Assembly: GCA_964549525.1 (NCBI GenBank) | Contig: CAZJUR010000001.1 | Span: 62,001-126,000, forward strand | Direction: 5' to 3' | From: CAZJUR01 sp964549525 | GTDB taxonomy: Bacteria; Patescibacteriota; Saccharimonadia; Saccharimonadales; Saccharimonadaceae | DNA: 64,000 nt | Part shown: positions 7,178-16,273 of the stretch, piece after piece | How the letters are laid out: the number at the start of each line of letters is the position of its first letter | Numbering within the stretch: the stretch's first letter is position 1 | Notes under the pieces: generated by a model | Databases searched by the model: none | Seen by the model: the letters and a program-made list of their open reading frames with translations, nothing else | What the model was told of the DNA's origin: nothing | Made by a program: the position numbers and the translations under genes

Positions 7178-9376
7178 CTACTTACAACCTAGATTATTAA
7201 GACGCATATTAAATCCACCATTATTTATTAATGAAATTACATCCCCGTCATTTATGTCTAGATTCACGGGAGTGTAGCTTTGTTCATTTATATTATAGCG
7301 TGAAAATGTTTTTCCGTTTACTAAAATCGTTAATGAAGTAACGTTCTGGGGAGCCCCCGCTGTTTTTATATCAAAACAAACTGTTATGATTCTATTGAGC
7401 CGTGTTTTAGTAATTGTTTCGGCCTCTAGTTTCGCACCTTGTAGTACTTCATACTCCGTATTAATAGGTGACTTCATAATATTCGCATTAATTGTATAGC
7501 CATTTGTAATAACAGCTGTATAGTCGATTGTAGTCCCCGATTTAATACGTGCTAAATTTATCGTATTGTTTTTTGCCTTTTTTAATAACTGAATACCATA
7601 TACTTTAGGCGTTTCTACTTTAACTATCTCAAGTTGATCAGTTACCTTTAAAATATCTTTAGGTGATACCCCATGAATAATAATATATTTAATACCGATT
7701 TTCCGAAGAGCAGGGATGGTTTGTGGGTCAGACAAATCCTTAATAGACACATGGAAATTTTCACGGGGATCATTAATAAGTGCGCTATTGACTATAGGCT
7801 TTTTATGCACATACTGCATAGTGGTGTAATAAACAATCACATCACTTTCAACGCCCATTCGATCGATCGGGTATTCGGCAAGGGCTTTAATATCTTTATT
7901 TACTTTAATATCACGATAGATCTGCGGTACATCCCGTGAGTATGTAAAGTTAAATGGACTAAAAGGAGTAAATATCTGGTATTCAGCAATAATGATAGTC
8001 CAAATTATTCCAAATATGAAAGGAATTGATTTTTTCCACCTAGCTCTTAAAAGTGAAATGAGATAAACGAAAGCAATAGAAAATAGGATGATCACAAATG
8101 CGTTAAGGACAAGGTACTCTCTTGCAAAGATTCGCCACGTCTCAGTTAATTTAATCACAATTCCCGATGGTGTAATAACCCCTCTTATTTCTGGAGGAAG
8201 ACCAAGTAGAAATGCAGATAAGATCACAAGCACTGCTGCCACAATAATTAATTCAGTTTTATATTCCATATTAGGAATTGCTGGTTTGCTTGCATAATAT
8301 CTCCTACGGAAGAGATAGGTAGTTGATGCTACTACTATTGTTACAATAGCAGCTAAACTAATTGAAACTCTACTTTCCCCAGGTCCACACCAGTTACGAT
8401 GTTCGATATTAGCCTTTGTATATCCTAGCCCAAACCATGACATAAGATGCATATTATATGGGTCCGGCATGAGATAATCTAATGGCTTATTACTACATAG
8501 TGCTGCTGTGGCAGCTACATTTGCACGCGTTGGTCCAGTGGATGCATTAATTGAGGATGCGTCATTAATTCTTACGTATATGAGGGGACTGATAAGAACG
8601 ATAAAAGCAGCAAGAGCTACTATAAATACTTTAAGAGTAGGAGTAAAATGAGTTGTTTTACTTCTGTGTTTAATATAGGAGTAGAATACTGTAATAAACC
8701 AGGCAAAAATAGTTGGCATCATAACTGTAACAGATAGTAATATGAAGTAGGGATCAAAATACGCGCATAGTGCAAGTAAACTAGCAAGTATAAATCCATA
8801 TCGATACTGACGTCTTTTAATAATATGAAGTGTCACCCAAAAAACACCGATTAATAGTGCTGCGTAGCCATAACTAGGGTGTCCTCCTATTTTTGATTGT
8901 ATATAGGGAGTAAATGAAACAGCATACCCTCCAAGAAGAGCTACCCATCTGCTTTTAAGCAGATATAACAAAAAGGCAAACATTACTAGAGCTGTCGCGA
9001 AATAACTAATAATATTAAAAGAATTGTAAGCACACACCGGACCAACTACTTTATCTAAACCACGAATAGTAAGTGTTTGAGCAATACTGGCATAGCCAAC
9101 AGGCGAATATAAGCTTTCACCAAAAGGGTAATTTGTTTGCTTTTGAGGACCACCCAATAAAGGTTGTTCTGGCTCCATACTTGATCTCCAAATTGGCCCT
9201 CCTGTGCTATCCCCTATACCCGATAATGAATCTCCACAATTCCATGTGATTGGCCCCATATAAAACAAAATGAAAAATGAATATACTACTATAACAAAAG
9301 CATAAAACCATTTTGTAGTGTTAAGTTTGGTGATTACTGTTTTTAATATGGTAAAAATATTACTATATTTACTCAT
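7178..9376 (-). CDS. Large polytopic membrane protein, GT-C-like glycosyltransferase candidate
   Basis: 732 residues. About 11-13 hydrophobic segments fill roughly residues 20-470, and a soluble C-terminal part (about 480-732) follows, ending in a beta-rich domain. The first external loop holds acidic GDSLSGIGDST followed by PIWRS, a layout seen in GT-C enzymes that use polyprenyl-linked sugars. No family could be named with certainty; YfhO-like or related uncharacterised membrane families are alternatives. It begins 1 nt inside the stop codon of the upstream family-2 glycosyltransferase (TAATG), which supports joint action on a lipid-linked glycan. The plus-strand gene ending at 7167 converges on it. 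Confidence 0.55.
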   Translation of the reverse strand: MSKYSNIFTILKTVITKLNTTKWFYAFVIVVYSFFILFYMGPITWNCGDSLSGIGDSTGGPIWRSSMEPEQPLLGGPQKQTNYPFGESLYSPVGYASIAQTLTIRGLDKVVGPVCAYNSFNIISYFATALVMFAFLLYLLKSRWVALLGGYAVSFTPYIQSKIGGHPSYGYAALLIGVFWVTLHIIKRRQYRYGFILASLLALCAYFDPYFILLSVTVMMPTIFAWFITVFYSYIKHRSKTTHFTPTLKVFIVALAAFIVLISPLIYVRINDASSINASTGPTRANVAATAALCSNKPLDYLMPDPYNMHLMSWFGLGYTKANIEHRNWCGPGESRVSISLAAIVTIVVASTTYLFRRRYYASKPAIPNMEYKTELIIVAAVLVILSAFLLGLPPEIRGVITPSGIVIKLTETWRIFAREYLVLNAFVIILFSIAFVYLISLLRARWKKSIPFIFGIIWTIIIAEYQIFTPFSPFNFTYSRDVPQIYRDIKVNKDIKALAEYPIDRMGVESDVIVYYTTMQYVHKKPIVNSALINDPRENFHVSIKDLSDPQTIPALRKIGIKYIIIHGVSPKDILKVTDQLEIVKVETPKVYGIQLLKKAKNNTINLARIKSGTTIDYTAVITNGYTINANIMKSPINTEYEVLQGAKLEAETITKTRLNRIITVCFDIKTAGAPQNVTSLTILVNGKTFSRYNINEQSYTPVNLDINDGDVISLINNGGFNMRLNNLGCK

Positions 9377-10428
9377 TATGATTGAAACCTTTTAATAACA
9401 TGGATTCGAATAAATGCCGTCCATATTCCAAGTCCATATATTACTGTAAAAATAGGTGAAAGAAGCCACAAGCTTAGACCATCTTTAATTGGGACTTTTA
9501 ACATAAAAATTACGATAAGTTCCAATACCCATCCGATAGATAAGACAAAAAGAAATAACACTACTATCCAAGGTTGTAGAAGAGAGAAAATACCCATTAA
9601 AGCAGTGAGAATCAGAAAAAGCACAAGTGGCCAAAAGTATGTATTTCCATCTTTTCGTAAAAAACCATCAACAAATACTTTTCCCCGGTGAAATACATGT
9701 TTTATGTATGGATAAAATTTTGATCGAGCGTGATACAAGCACCAAAAATGTGGACTTATATTGACACTATTCTTCTCAGCTATATGTCGTATAAGAAGCG
9801 TGTCATCGTTCGAATCTTTTAGGTCTTTGGTGTTTCTTTCAAACCATTCGTTTGCCTTAGTAAGTATCGACTTTTTTATAAAAAAACATGTAGTTCCTTT
9901 TGGGTACTTGTCAAAATCATTAATTCCATATGAGATATCCCGTGGATTTGAAAAATAATCTCTCCACGCAATATATGCTATTGCCTCCCAAAAGCGTGCA
10001 TAAATATTACCTACGGTATCTACTCGAACATGAGAACACCATACTTCTTTGCTTGAGTCATTTTCATGTTGACTCAATAGGTAGCTGAGTGATTCTTCTC
10101 CAATAAAGACTCTTGTATCAACAAACAATAAGTAAGGGTAACGAGCCTCATTCGTACCTGTACGCCGCGCCACAAATCTTCCACCGTTTACTTGTGTGTA
10201 AACTCTCAGTGGGAGCCTCGTTTTTTTTGCAATGTTTTTAACCACCTCTATAGTATCATCGGTTGAACCGTCATTAACAACAATTATTTCAAATTTTTTA
10301 AGCTTTGCTTTCTTTATACTTTTATGTAGTTCTGTTATTGTTTTTTTTAACCATCGTGAACCATTAAAAGTAGGAATAACTATGGTTAATCCTTGCTGCA
10401 TCACCTCTGATGTTCCGAATTTGGTCAT
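9376..10428 (-). CDS. Family 2 glycosyltransferase, membrane-bound
   Basis: 350 residues. The GT-A fold signature is at the N-terminus: LTIVIPTFNGSRWLKKT, then EIIVVNDGSTDDT, and a DxD-like FVDTRVF near residue 103. Two to three hydrophobic segments at the C-terminus (about 258-335) should anchor it to the membrane. It probably adds one sugar to a lipid-linked glycan; donor and acceptor are unknown. A TATAAT box lies 8 nt before the ATG, so the mRNA is probably leaderless. The 732-residue membrane protein follows with 1-nt overlap. Confidence 0.85.
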   Translation of the reverse strand: MTKFGTSEVMQQGLTIVIPTFNGSRWLKKTITELHKSIKKAKLKKFEIIVVNDGSTDDTIEVVKNIAKKTRLPLRVYTQVNGGRFVARRTGTNEARYPYLLFVDTRVFIGEESLSYLLSQHENDSSKEVWCSHVRVDTVGNIYARFWEAIAYIAWRDYFSNPRDISYGINDFDKYPKGTTCFFIKKSILTKANEWFERNTKDLKDSNDDTLLIRHIAEKNSVNISPHFWCLYHARSKFYPYIKHVFHRGKVFVDGFLRKDGNTYFWPLVLFLILTALMGIFSLLQPWIVVLFLFVLSIGWVLELIVIFMLKVPIKDGLSLWLLSPIFTVIYGLGIWTAFIRIHVIKRFQS

Positions 10429-10436
10429 ATTGGATT

Positions 10437-10442
10437 ATTATA
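10437..10442 (-). promoter_or_regulatory. -10 box (TATAAT) directly before the 10428 gene
   Basis: Minus-strand TATAAT is separated from the ATG by only 8 nt and there is no Shine-Dalgarno sequence, which suggests a leaderless transcript. No good -35 hexamer is visible. Confidence 0.5.
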
Positions 10443-10509
10443 CACTAGCTCCTCTAACTAATAGTGCAGCCTCTAACATTTTTATCCTAAAACAGCTACA
10501 CTAGAAAAG

Positions 10510-11748
10510 ATGAAAAAATCTACACTTGCCTTTATTGCACTGAGTGGATTTGCGTCATTTTGTAACTACGCAATTTACCCAGCTCTTAGCCGTGTTTTAT
10601 CTTCAAATGAATTTGTGGATATAACAGTTGCTCTCGCGCTTTTTACACAACTTTCTTCTTTTATGCTTTCTATTGTAGCGCTTACAATAGGACTTGCTAA
10701 GGATTCATCAGAAAAACGTGCAAGAGCAACAGTAGAAAGACTCCAAACTATTCTTGCTCATATTTTTGTAGTTATTATCATCGTATTTCTAGCTCTCTCA
10801 CCCCTCATTCTTGAAAAGCTCCAACTACCTGCAGAACTTCTCATACCAATATGTCTCATGCTTGCACTATCTCTTGTTATGTCAGTCGTGTCAGGGTATT
10901 TAAATGGAAAACAAAAATTAGTTAAGCTAGGATTACTTATAGCAGGAGCCGCACTTTTACAACTTTTAGTGAGTGTTGCTGTGGGGGTAATTACAAAAAA
11001 CGGGTTATTGGCACTTACAGCTATGGCACTTTCGTCTCTCGTTTCTACAATTGCAACTTATATTATCTGTCGAGGTGATAATTTGCCAAACTTATCTACT
11101 ATCCTGCTACATAAACTCAGTATTTACAGAGAAAAGTCTGATCGAAAACTACTAATTTATACTATTTCTGCTTCTCTTGCCGCACTCGCAATTAATATAC
11201 TTCTTGTGCTTGACCTCCTCATTGTGAGCGCTCGGGGAGATGATGCTGAGTTATACACAGATATGTACATTATCAGTCGCATTGTATTTTTTGTAGGCAC
11301 TTTACTTGTATGGCCCTTCCTTTCTGGACTTGAATTAGAGAAACATAAAACAAATATAAAAAAATTTAATCAATTAAGTATTGTGTTTGGACTTATCAGT
11401 GTTATCACCTGTTTTATCATGTACGTATACGGTCAACAAACTCTACAAATACTACTTGGCTCAAGCTATAGTGATCCACGATTAATAAACCTTGCAATTT
11501 TAAGTATAATTTATAAATTTATCTACCTTATGCTCACAACTCTATGTCTTATTTTTATGGTATACAGGAGTTACTGGGCAGTTTCAATTCCCGTCTTACT
11601 GAGTACAGCCTGTAGTATTTTGGTGATAACTATAGATGCATCATGGACCACCGAAAAAATAGTAAGCTGGTTGTGCATAATATCCTCAATTGGATTGATT
11701 TTTGCTTTGTATGGCTTTTGGAAAGTTTCGATACGTGCAGCTAAGTAG
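10510..11748 (+). CDS. Flippase-like polysaccharide biosynthesis membrane protein
   Basis: 412 residues and about 12 hydrophobic segments spread over the whole length, with little soluble sequence. The start (KKSTLAFIALSGFASFCNYAIYPALSRVLSS) and the layout resemble the MATE/MVF-type lipid-linked oligosaccharide flippases (Wzx, RfbX). It probably moves a polyprenyl-linked glycan across the membrane. It is divergent from the GT2/GT-C pair and its 3' end overlaps the convergent GT4 gene by 8 nt. The family assignment is from topology and context; a specific symbol is not justified. Confidence 0.7.
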   Translation: MKKSTLAFIALSGFASFCNYAIYPALSRVLSSNEFVDITVALALFTQLSSFMLSIVALTIGLAKDSSEKRARATVERLQTILAHIFVVIIIVFLALSPLILEKLQLPAELLIPICLMLALSLVMSVVSGYLNGKQKLVKLGLLIAGAALLQLLVSVAVGVITKNGLLALTAMALSSLVSTIATYIICRGDNLPNLSTILLHKLSIYREKSDRKLLIYTISASLAALAINILLVLDLLIVSARGDDAELYTDMYIISRIVFFVGTLLVWPFLSGLELEKHKTNIKKFNQLSIVFGLISVITCFIMYVYGQQTLQILLGSSYSDPRLINLAILSIIYKFIYLMLTTLCLIFMVYRSYWAVSIPVLLSTACSILVITIDASWTTEKIVSWLCIISSIGLIFALYGFWKVSIRAAK

Positions 11749-12901
11749 TATGTTTGTTTACCACTTCAAGTAGTTGTTCTGCGTGCTGTTCCCATGAATA
11801 GTTATCGAGTACTTTTTGCCAAGCTACTTTACCCATTTTGACCGCAGTATCAGGGTTATTTGTTAACTTTTCGATAAGTTCAATGATTCTTTTTGTATCT
11901 TTCTCTTTAGTATAATACCCATGTGTTTTGTCTTTAAAAAGTTTGCAGACACCTTGATCTTTAGGAATAATAAATGTTGTCGCTTTACCCGCTGCTTCAA
12001 GCGCAGGCATTCCAAATCCTCTATCATCATTGGTTTGAAGTACAAATAATGCTTCTGCATATAAGGAACTGAGCTTCTTTTCGCTTACTTCTCCGATGAG
12101 CTCAATTTTTTCCGTGAGATTATGCTTTTTTATTTTTGCTTCAAATTCAACTTTATAATTTGGGTCAATCCATTTACCAGCCATTTTTATAGGTAGATTA
12201 TTTATATAGGGAGCAAGCTCTAAAATATACTCAGGGTTTTTCCCTCGTTTCCATGCAGTAGCCATAAGTATATACTGTTTTTTATTATGTGGTTGACTGA
12301 TTGGGTGTACTGAGGGATAAATTGTGTCTATTACTTTTTTTGAATTAATTTTTTGAATTGTTTCATTATGTGCATCTCCTCCAACTAATATTTGATCAGA
12401 GTTATTAATAATAAATTTATCCAAAAGAGAGGCAAAAAATCTTAGAACCCTAAAGATAGTTGGGTGAGTTGTTTCTTTATAAACACGGTCAAGAATGTAT
12501 GTTGTTGGGTCCCATATAAAAGAAGAAAAATGAATCTTACGAAATTTCTTTAGTGCAATAGCTGAAAGTATTGTATAGCTACCATGCACTATTAAATAGT
12601 CATATTTTTTGCGCTTAACAACAAAAGGAAGAATAAATGGATAAGTAACGTGGAATGTTGAAAAAAAATGAAACAATGGTATGGAAAAAGATATTCTAAA
12701 AAACCCAAAAAAGCGTTCATCGAGAAAAGTAATAGGAACACCTTTTCGAAGATCTTCAAAAGCATTATCTACTACACCTTTCTTGCGAAGCACAACCAAT
12801 TCAGCATCTACGCCAAGTTTTCTTAGAGCAATCACCTCTTCTAATGCTATCTTTTCGACACCACCAACATTTAGTCTGTCGATTAGTATGCCGACTTTCA
12901 T
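11741..12901 (-). CDS. GT4-type glycosyltransferase (group 1)
   Basis: 386 residues with the GT-B layout. The N-terminal Rossmann domain begins KVGILIDRLNVGGVEKIALEE, the linker region has ILMATAWKRGKNPEYILELA, and the C-terminal donor site carries RGFGMPALEAAGK, a variant of the E-x7-E motif (D-R in place of the first Glu region). Sugar specificity is unknown. It lies 2 nt after the PLP enzyme gene on the same strand, so the two are probably one operon, perhaps using the sugar that enzyme helps to make (inference). Confidence 0.85.
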   Translation of the reverse strand: MKVGILIDRLNVGGVEKIALEEVIALRKLGVDAELVVLRKKGVVDNAFEDLRKGVPITFLDERFFGFFRISFSIPLFHFFSTFHVTYPFILPFVVKRKKYDYLIVHGSYTILSAIALKKFRKIHFSSFIWDPTTYILDRVYKETTHPTIFRVLRFFASLLDKFIINNSDQILVGGDAHNETIQKINSKKVIDTIYPSVHPISQPHNKKQYILMATAWKRGKNPEYILELAPYINNLPIKMAGKWIDPNYKVEFEAKIKKHNLTEKIELIGEVSEKKLSSLYAEALFVLQTNDDRGFGMPALEAAGKATTFIIPKDQGVCKLFKDKTHGYYTKEKDTKRIIELIEKLTNNPDTAVKMGKVAWQKVLDNYSWEQHAEQLLEVVNKHTT

Positions 12902-12903
12902 GG

Positions 12904-14076
12904 TTATGTAGTAAAAATATCTAAGATTATCTTGATCTCATCTTCAGTTAAATCAGGGTTATTACCAAAATATAGTCCTTGTTCATGGATCAATCCTGCA
13001 TTTGAGTCAGTAAGTGTTGTGGTCTCGTATTTATTAAAGAACGGTTGTTTTGTCATATCACCCCCCACTACTGGGCGAAGTTCAATTTTACCATCACATT
13101 TTGCAACCAATTCATCACGAATTTCTCTGCTCTTACAGATAACTGGAACTGCAAAATTAGAAATAAGATCTATGTGGTCATACCTAATAGGATAAAAACG
13201 ATCAGTTTGTTTGTAGAGCACTTGAGCAATTTTTTCAAAGGTATTTTTTCGAATATCGATTATTTCATTCAGATGTGGAATTTGGGTATTTCCTATAAAA
13301 CCATTTATTTCGGAGGGTCTCAAGTTATACCCTAAGTCATAAAACGTGTAACGGGAGTAAAACGTACTATTAACATTGTGTTTATCGCGTATTGCTTGTT
13401 GTTGTTTCTCAGCAAGATTCCGATCCCATCCATGTGCTCTGACTAGTCGAAGCATGTCTGCAACTTCGTCATCATCCGTACATACTGCACCACCCTCTAT
13501 TGTTGACATATGATGACCAACATAAAAAGAAAAAGTGCTTGCAAGTCCATAATTACCTAGTTTTTCGCCCTTATAAACAGTTCCTAATGATTCACAGTTA
13601 TCCTCAAGTAATAGAATTGCTCTTTCTTGACAGATTTTCTTTATCTCATCAATATCGTCACAAAAACCAAGCAAATTAGTGATAAATAATAACTTCACAT
13701 TATGTCCAGAAAGAATATCAACAAATTTTTTAGATGAAACATTAAGAGTATCGAGCTCTACATCAATTGGGACCACCTGTAAACCAAGCTGCATAAGAGG
13801 CATTATGTTTGTCGACCATGTCAATGCAGAAACTCCTACTTTATCACCAGGTTTTAGTTTCCCGAGGTTAAGCATTGCTTGAACAATAGCAAGGTTTGCC
13901 GAGCTCCCACTATTTACAAAGACACAATGTTTTCGTTCTTGCCATTTTGCAAAAGATTTTTCAAATGCTTCACACTCAGAACCAAAACTAAGTGCTTCAG
14001 CATTACTTATAAAATCAATAAGCTGTTGTTTTGTTTTGTTTTCATTAAAAAATGTGGATTTAATAAGTTTAATCAT
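12904..14076 (-). CDS. DegT/DnrJ/EryC1-fold PLP enzyme, ColD-like sugar 3-dehydratase candidate
   Basis: 390 residues, fold-type I. The N-terminus has GSECEAFEKSFAKW, then NSGSSANLAIVQAML (55-69), DVELDTLNVS and ILLLEDNCESLGT (PLP-binding D159). The residue that normally carries PLP in sugar aminotransferases (SF...K) is His: S183-F-Y-V-G-H188. A His here is known in GDP-4-keto-6-deoxymannose 3-dehydratase (ColD) and in RfbH/E1 dehydratases. No RfbH-type iron-sulfur Cys cluster is seen, and the length is close to ColD. With gmd in the same cluster this suggests a GDP-3,6-dideoxyhexose route. A normal aminotransferase is unlikely with this substitution. Confidence 0.72.
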   Translation of the reverse strand: MIKLIKSTFFNENKTKQQLIDFISNAEALSFGSECEAFEKSFAKWQERKHCVFVNSGSSANLAIVQAMLNLGKLKPGDKVGVSALTWSTNIMPLMQLGLQVVPIDVELDTLNVSSKKFVDILSGHNVKLLFITNLLGFCDDIDEIKKICQERAILLLEDNCESLGTVYKGEKLGNYGLASTFSFYVGHHMSTIEGGAVCTDDDEVADMLRLVRAHGWDRNLAEKQQQAIRDKHNVNSTFYSRYTFYDLGYNLRPSEINGFIGNTQIPHLNEIIDIRKNTFEKIAQVLYKQTDRFYPIRYDHIDLISNFAVPVICKSREIRDELVAKCDGKIELRPVVGGDMTKQPFFNKYETTTLTDSNAGLIHEQGLYFGNNPDLTEDEIKIILDIFTT

Positions 14077-14084
14077 AACAACAG

Positions 14085-14090
14085 ATTATA
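14085..14090 (-). promoter_or_regulatory. -10 box (TATAAT) directly before the 14076 gene
   Basis: Minus-strand TATAAT with 8 nt to the ATG and no ribosome-binding site between them; a leaderless start is likely. Confidence 0.5.
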
Positions 14091-14144
14091 TAGCTGCAGA
14101 GCATACTGTCAACCTATGAACCTGTTTACAACTCTATAATCTGA

Positions 14145-14150
14145 TATAAT
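14145..14150 (+). promoter_or_regulatory. -10 box for the 14201 glycosyltransferase operon
   Basis: A plus-strand TATAAT with TTTACA/TGTTTA material 14-16 nt upstream (14123-14130). It leaves a leader of about 43 nt before the ATG at 14201 and could drive the four co-directional glycosyltransferase genes up to 18634. Confidence 0.5.
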
Positions 14151-14200
14151 TTAGTAACGGATTCACATTGATTTAAACTGGAGAGGCATCATAAAGACCC

Positions 14201-15145
14201 ATGACAAAAATTAAACCACTAATCAGTATTGTAATTCCTGCATATAACGAATCTACAAATGTTAAGTGGCATCATGATAAAGTTACGAGTTATTGCAAAA
14301 AAAATAATTATAAATATGAAATCCTTTACATAAATGATGGAAGTACTGATACTACTCTCGATGTTATCAAAAATCTTTCAAGTAACGATAAATTAACCCG
14401 TTTCATATCTTTTTCTCGCAATTTTGGTAAAGAATCAGCAACCGCTGCAGGTATTCGAGGGGCTCGTGGTGATGTTGCATTGATGATTGATGCAGACGGT
14501 CAACACCCAATAGAAATGCTTGAAAGATTTTTGATTGAGTACGAGAAAGGTCACCACATCGTTGCAGGAGTACGCGCTTCAAATGAGAGTGAGAGTTTTA
14601 TTAATAAGTTTACGTCGTTTGCCTTTTATATTGTTCTTCGCATTGCAGGCGGTAAACAAACTGATACGAAATCAACAGACTTTCGTCTAATAGACCGAAA
14701 AGTAATGAATGCAGTTAATGAGCTTACTGAGCGTAATCGTGTAACCAGAGATTTGATCGATTGGATTGGCTTCTCAAAAGTAGAAATTCCTTTTGATGCG
14801 AATGAAAGACATTCAGGAGAAGCTACATATACATTTCGCAAGCGCATAAAACTTGCCTTAAATGCTATTGTCAGTCAATCAACCAGACCCTTAAAACTAA
14901 TTGCATTCCTTGGTGCTGTAATTTCATTGATATCTGGTTTATCCTTAGCTGGCATGGCTATTAATAAATACTTGCTCGGTGATCCACTCAGTCTTCAAAT
15001 TACAGGTGTAGCTATTTTAGCAGTATTTATAAGCTTTTTAATTGGCGTGGTATTAATATGTCAGGGATTACTTGCTCTTTATATAGAAAGTGTCTACCAT
15101 GAAACACAAAATAGGCCCTTATATATAATTGACGAAGAGTCATAA
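14201..15145 (+). CDS. Family 2 glycosyltransferase, GtrB/DPM type
   Basis: 314 residues. The catalytic domain starts ISIVIPAYNESTNVKWHH, carries EILYINDGSTD and the DxD-containing MIDADGQHP (about 99-107), then KSTDFRLIDRKV and RHSGEATYTFRK. Two transmembrane helices close the protein (about 229-252 and 263-287). This layout fits bactoprenol-phosphate or dolichol-phosphate sugar transferases, which make polyprenyl-phosphate hexoses for use by GT-C enzymes on the outer membrane face. The two GT-C-like genes in this cluster are possible users. It is the first gene of a tight four-gene run (3-nt gap to the next). Confidence 0.88.
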   Translation: MTKIKPLISIVIPAYNESTNVKWHHDKVTSYCKKNNYKYEILYINDGSTDTTLDVIKNLSSNDKLTRFISFSRNFGKESATAAGIRGARGDVALMIDADGQHPIEMLERFLIEYEKGHHIVAGVRASNESESFINKFTSFAFYIVLRIAGGKQTDTKSTDFRLIDRKVMNAVNELTERNRVTRDLIDWIGFSKVEIPFDANERHSGEATYTFRKRIKLALNAIVSQSTRPLKLIAFLGAVISLISGLSLAGMAINKYLLGDPLSLQITGVAILAVFISFLIGVVLICQGLLALYIESVYHETQNRPLYIIDEES

Positions 15146-15148
15146 ATC

Positions 15149-16273
15149 ATGCAAATTGTCTGGTTTTCATGGAAAGACATAGGCCACCCACAAGCAGGCG
15201 GTGCAGAGGTTGTATCCCATAATTTAAGGGTTAGATTGGCTCAACACGGTCACAAGGTTCACCTCATAACTGCAAAATATGCTAATTCTTTATCAGAAGA
15301 AATAGTTGAAGGAGTACACGTACATAGAGTGGGTGGACGATATAGCGTTTACTATAAGGCTCATTTTTACTACAAAAATAAATTAAAAAATTCGATAGAT
15401 ATTGTTATCGACGAGATGAATACTATACCTTTCTTTACCCCTACAGTCATTCGCGAAAAAAACCTCACACATATACTTCTTGCTTATCAATTAGCACGTA
15501 AAGTGTGGTTTTATCAAATGATATTCCCCTTGTCTCTTATTGGTTATTTGGTTGAACCCCTCTACCTATACTTCTTAAGAAATAGGTATAAAGTTGTTGT
15601 CACTGAATCAGAAAGTACAAAGGCTGAACTTGCAGGTTATGGTTTTAATTCAGACATAGTGAAGGTATTTCGTGTTGGTATGGATTTACAGCCAGTTAAA
15701 TCTTTATATACAAAAGATTCAAGTACTAAAATTCTCTTCTTTGGTGCTTTAAGGCCAATGAAAAGACCCTTAGATGCAATAAAAGCATTTGAGATTGCAC
15801 GAGACAAGACCCCAGCCCTCACTATGAAAATTGCTGGTAACAATAAGGGCTCTTACGCAAAGAAGGTACAAAGATATATTGAATTCTCAAGACACAAAAA
15901 TGCAATTGAAATTATCGGAAGTGTAAGTTTAAAGAAAAAAAAGCAATTAATGAAAGAGGCAACCCTACTACTTGCAACTTCCACAAAAGAGGGGTGGGGT
16001 CTTATTATTACTGAAGCAAACTCACAAGGAACACCAGCAATAGCTTATAATGTGAGTGGCTTAAATGATAGCGTGATTCATAATAAAACTGGTAAATTAT
16101 CCATAGCAAATCCTCAAGCCATGGCAGCGGCAATAGTTGACTTACTTAAAAATAAAAAGGAATATGATAAATTAAGAAAATCAGCTTATAATAATTCAAA
16201 ACAGTTTACATTTACTACGTCTTACAATGATTTTTCAGTTATAATAAATCGAGCACATGACAAAAAAAATTAA
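15149..16273 (+). CDS. GT4-type glycosyltransferase
   Basis: 374 residues, GT-B fold. The acceptor-side domain has HPQAGGAEVVSHNLRVRLAQ near the N-terminus (glycine-rich loop). The donor-side domain has ILFFGALRPMKRP and the E-x7-E motif in KEGWGLIITEANSQGTP. It lies 3 nt after the GtrB-like gene, and its 3' end overlaps the next glycosyltransferase by 17 nt, which indicates translational coupling. The sugar and acceptor are not predictable. Confidence 0.88.
   Translation: MQIVWFSWKDIGHPQAGGAEVVSHNLRVRLAQHGHKVHLITAKYANSLSEEIVEGVHVHRVGGRYSVYYKAHFYYKNKLKNSIDIVIDEMNTIPFFTPTVIREKNLTHILLAYQLARKVWFYQMIFPLSLIGYLVEPLYLYFLRNRYKVVVTESESTKAELAGYGFNSDIVKVFRVGMDLQPVKSLYTKDSSTKILFFGALRPMKRPLDAIKAFEIARDKTPALTMKIAGNNKGSYAKKVQRYIEFSRHKNAIEIIGSVSLKKKKQLMKEATLLLATSTKEGWGLIITEANSQGTPAIAYNVSGLNDSVIHNKTGKLSIANPQAMAAAIVDLLKNKKEYDKLRKSAYNNSKQFTFTTSYNDFSVIINRAHDKKN

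Noticed and set aside
11741..12901. GT4 gene as an inactive glycosyltransferase because the first Glu of E-x7-E is not obvious
   Set aside because: The RGFGMPALEAAGK block is kept and the fold is complete; the alternative DD-R start of the motif occurs in active members, so inactivity cannot be claimed.
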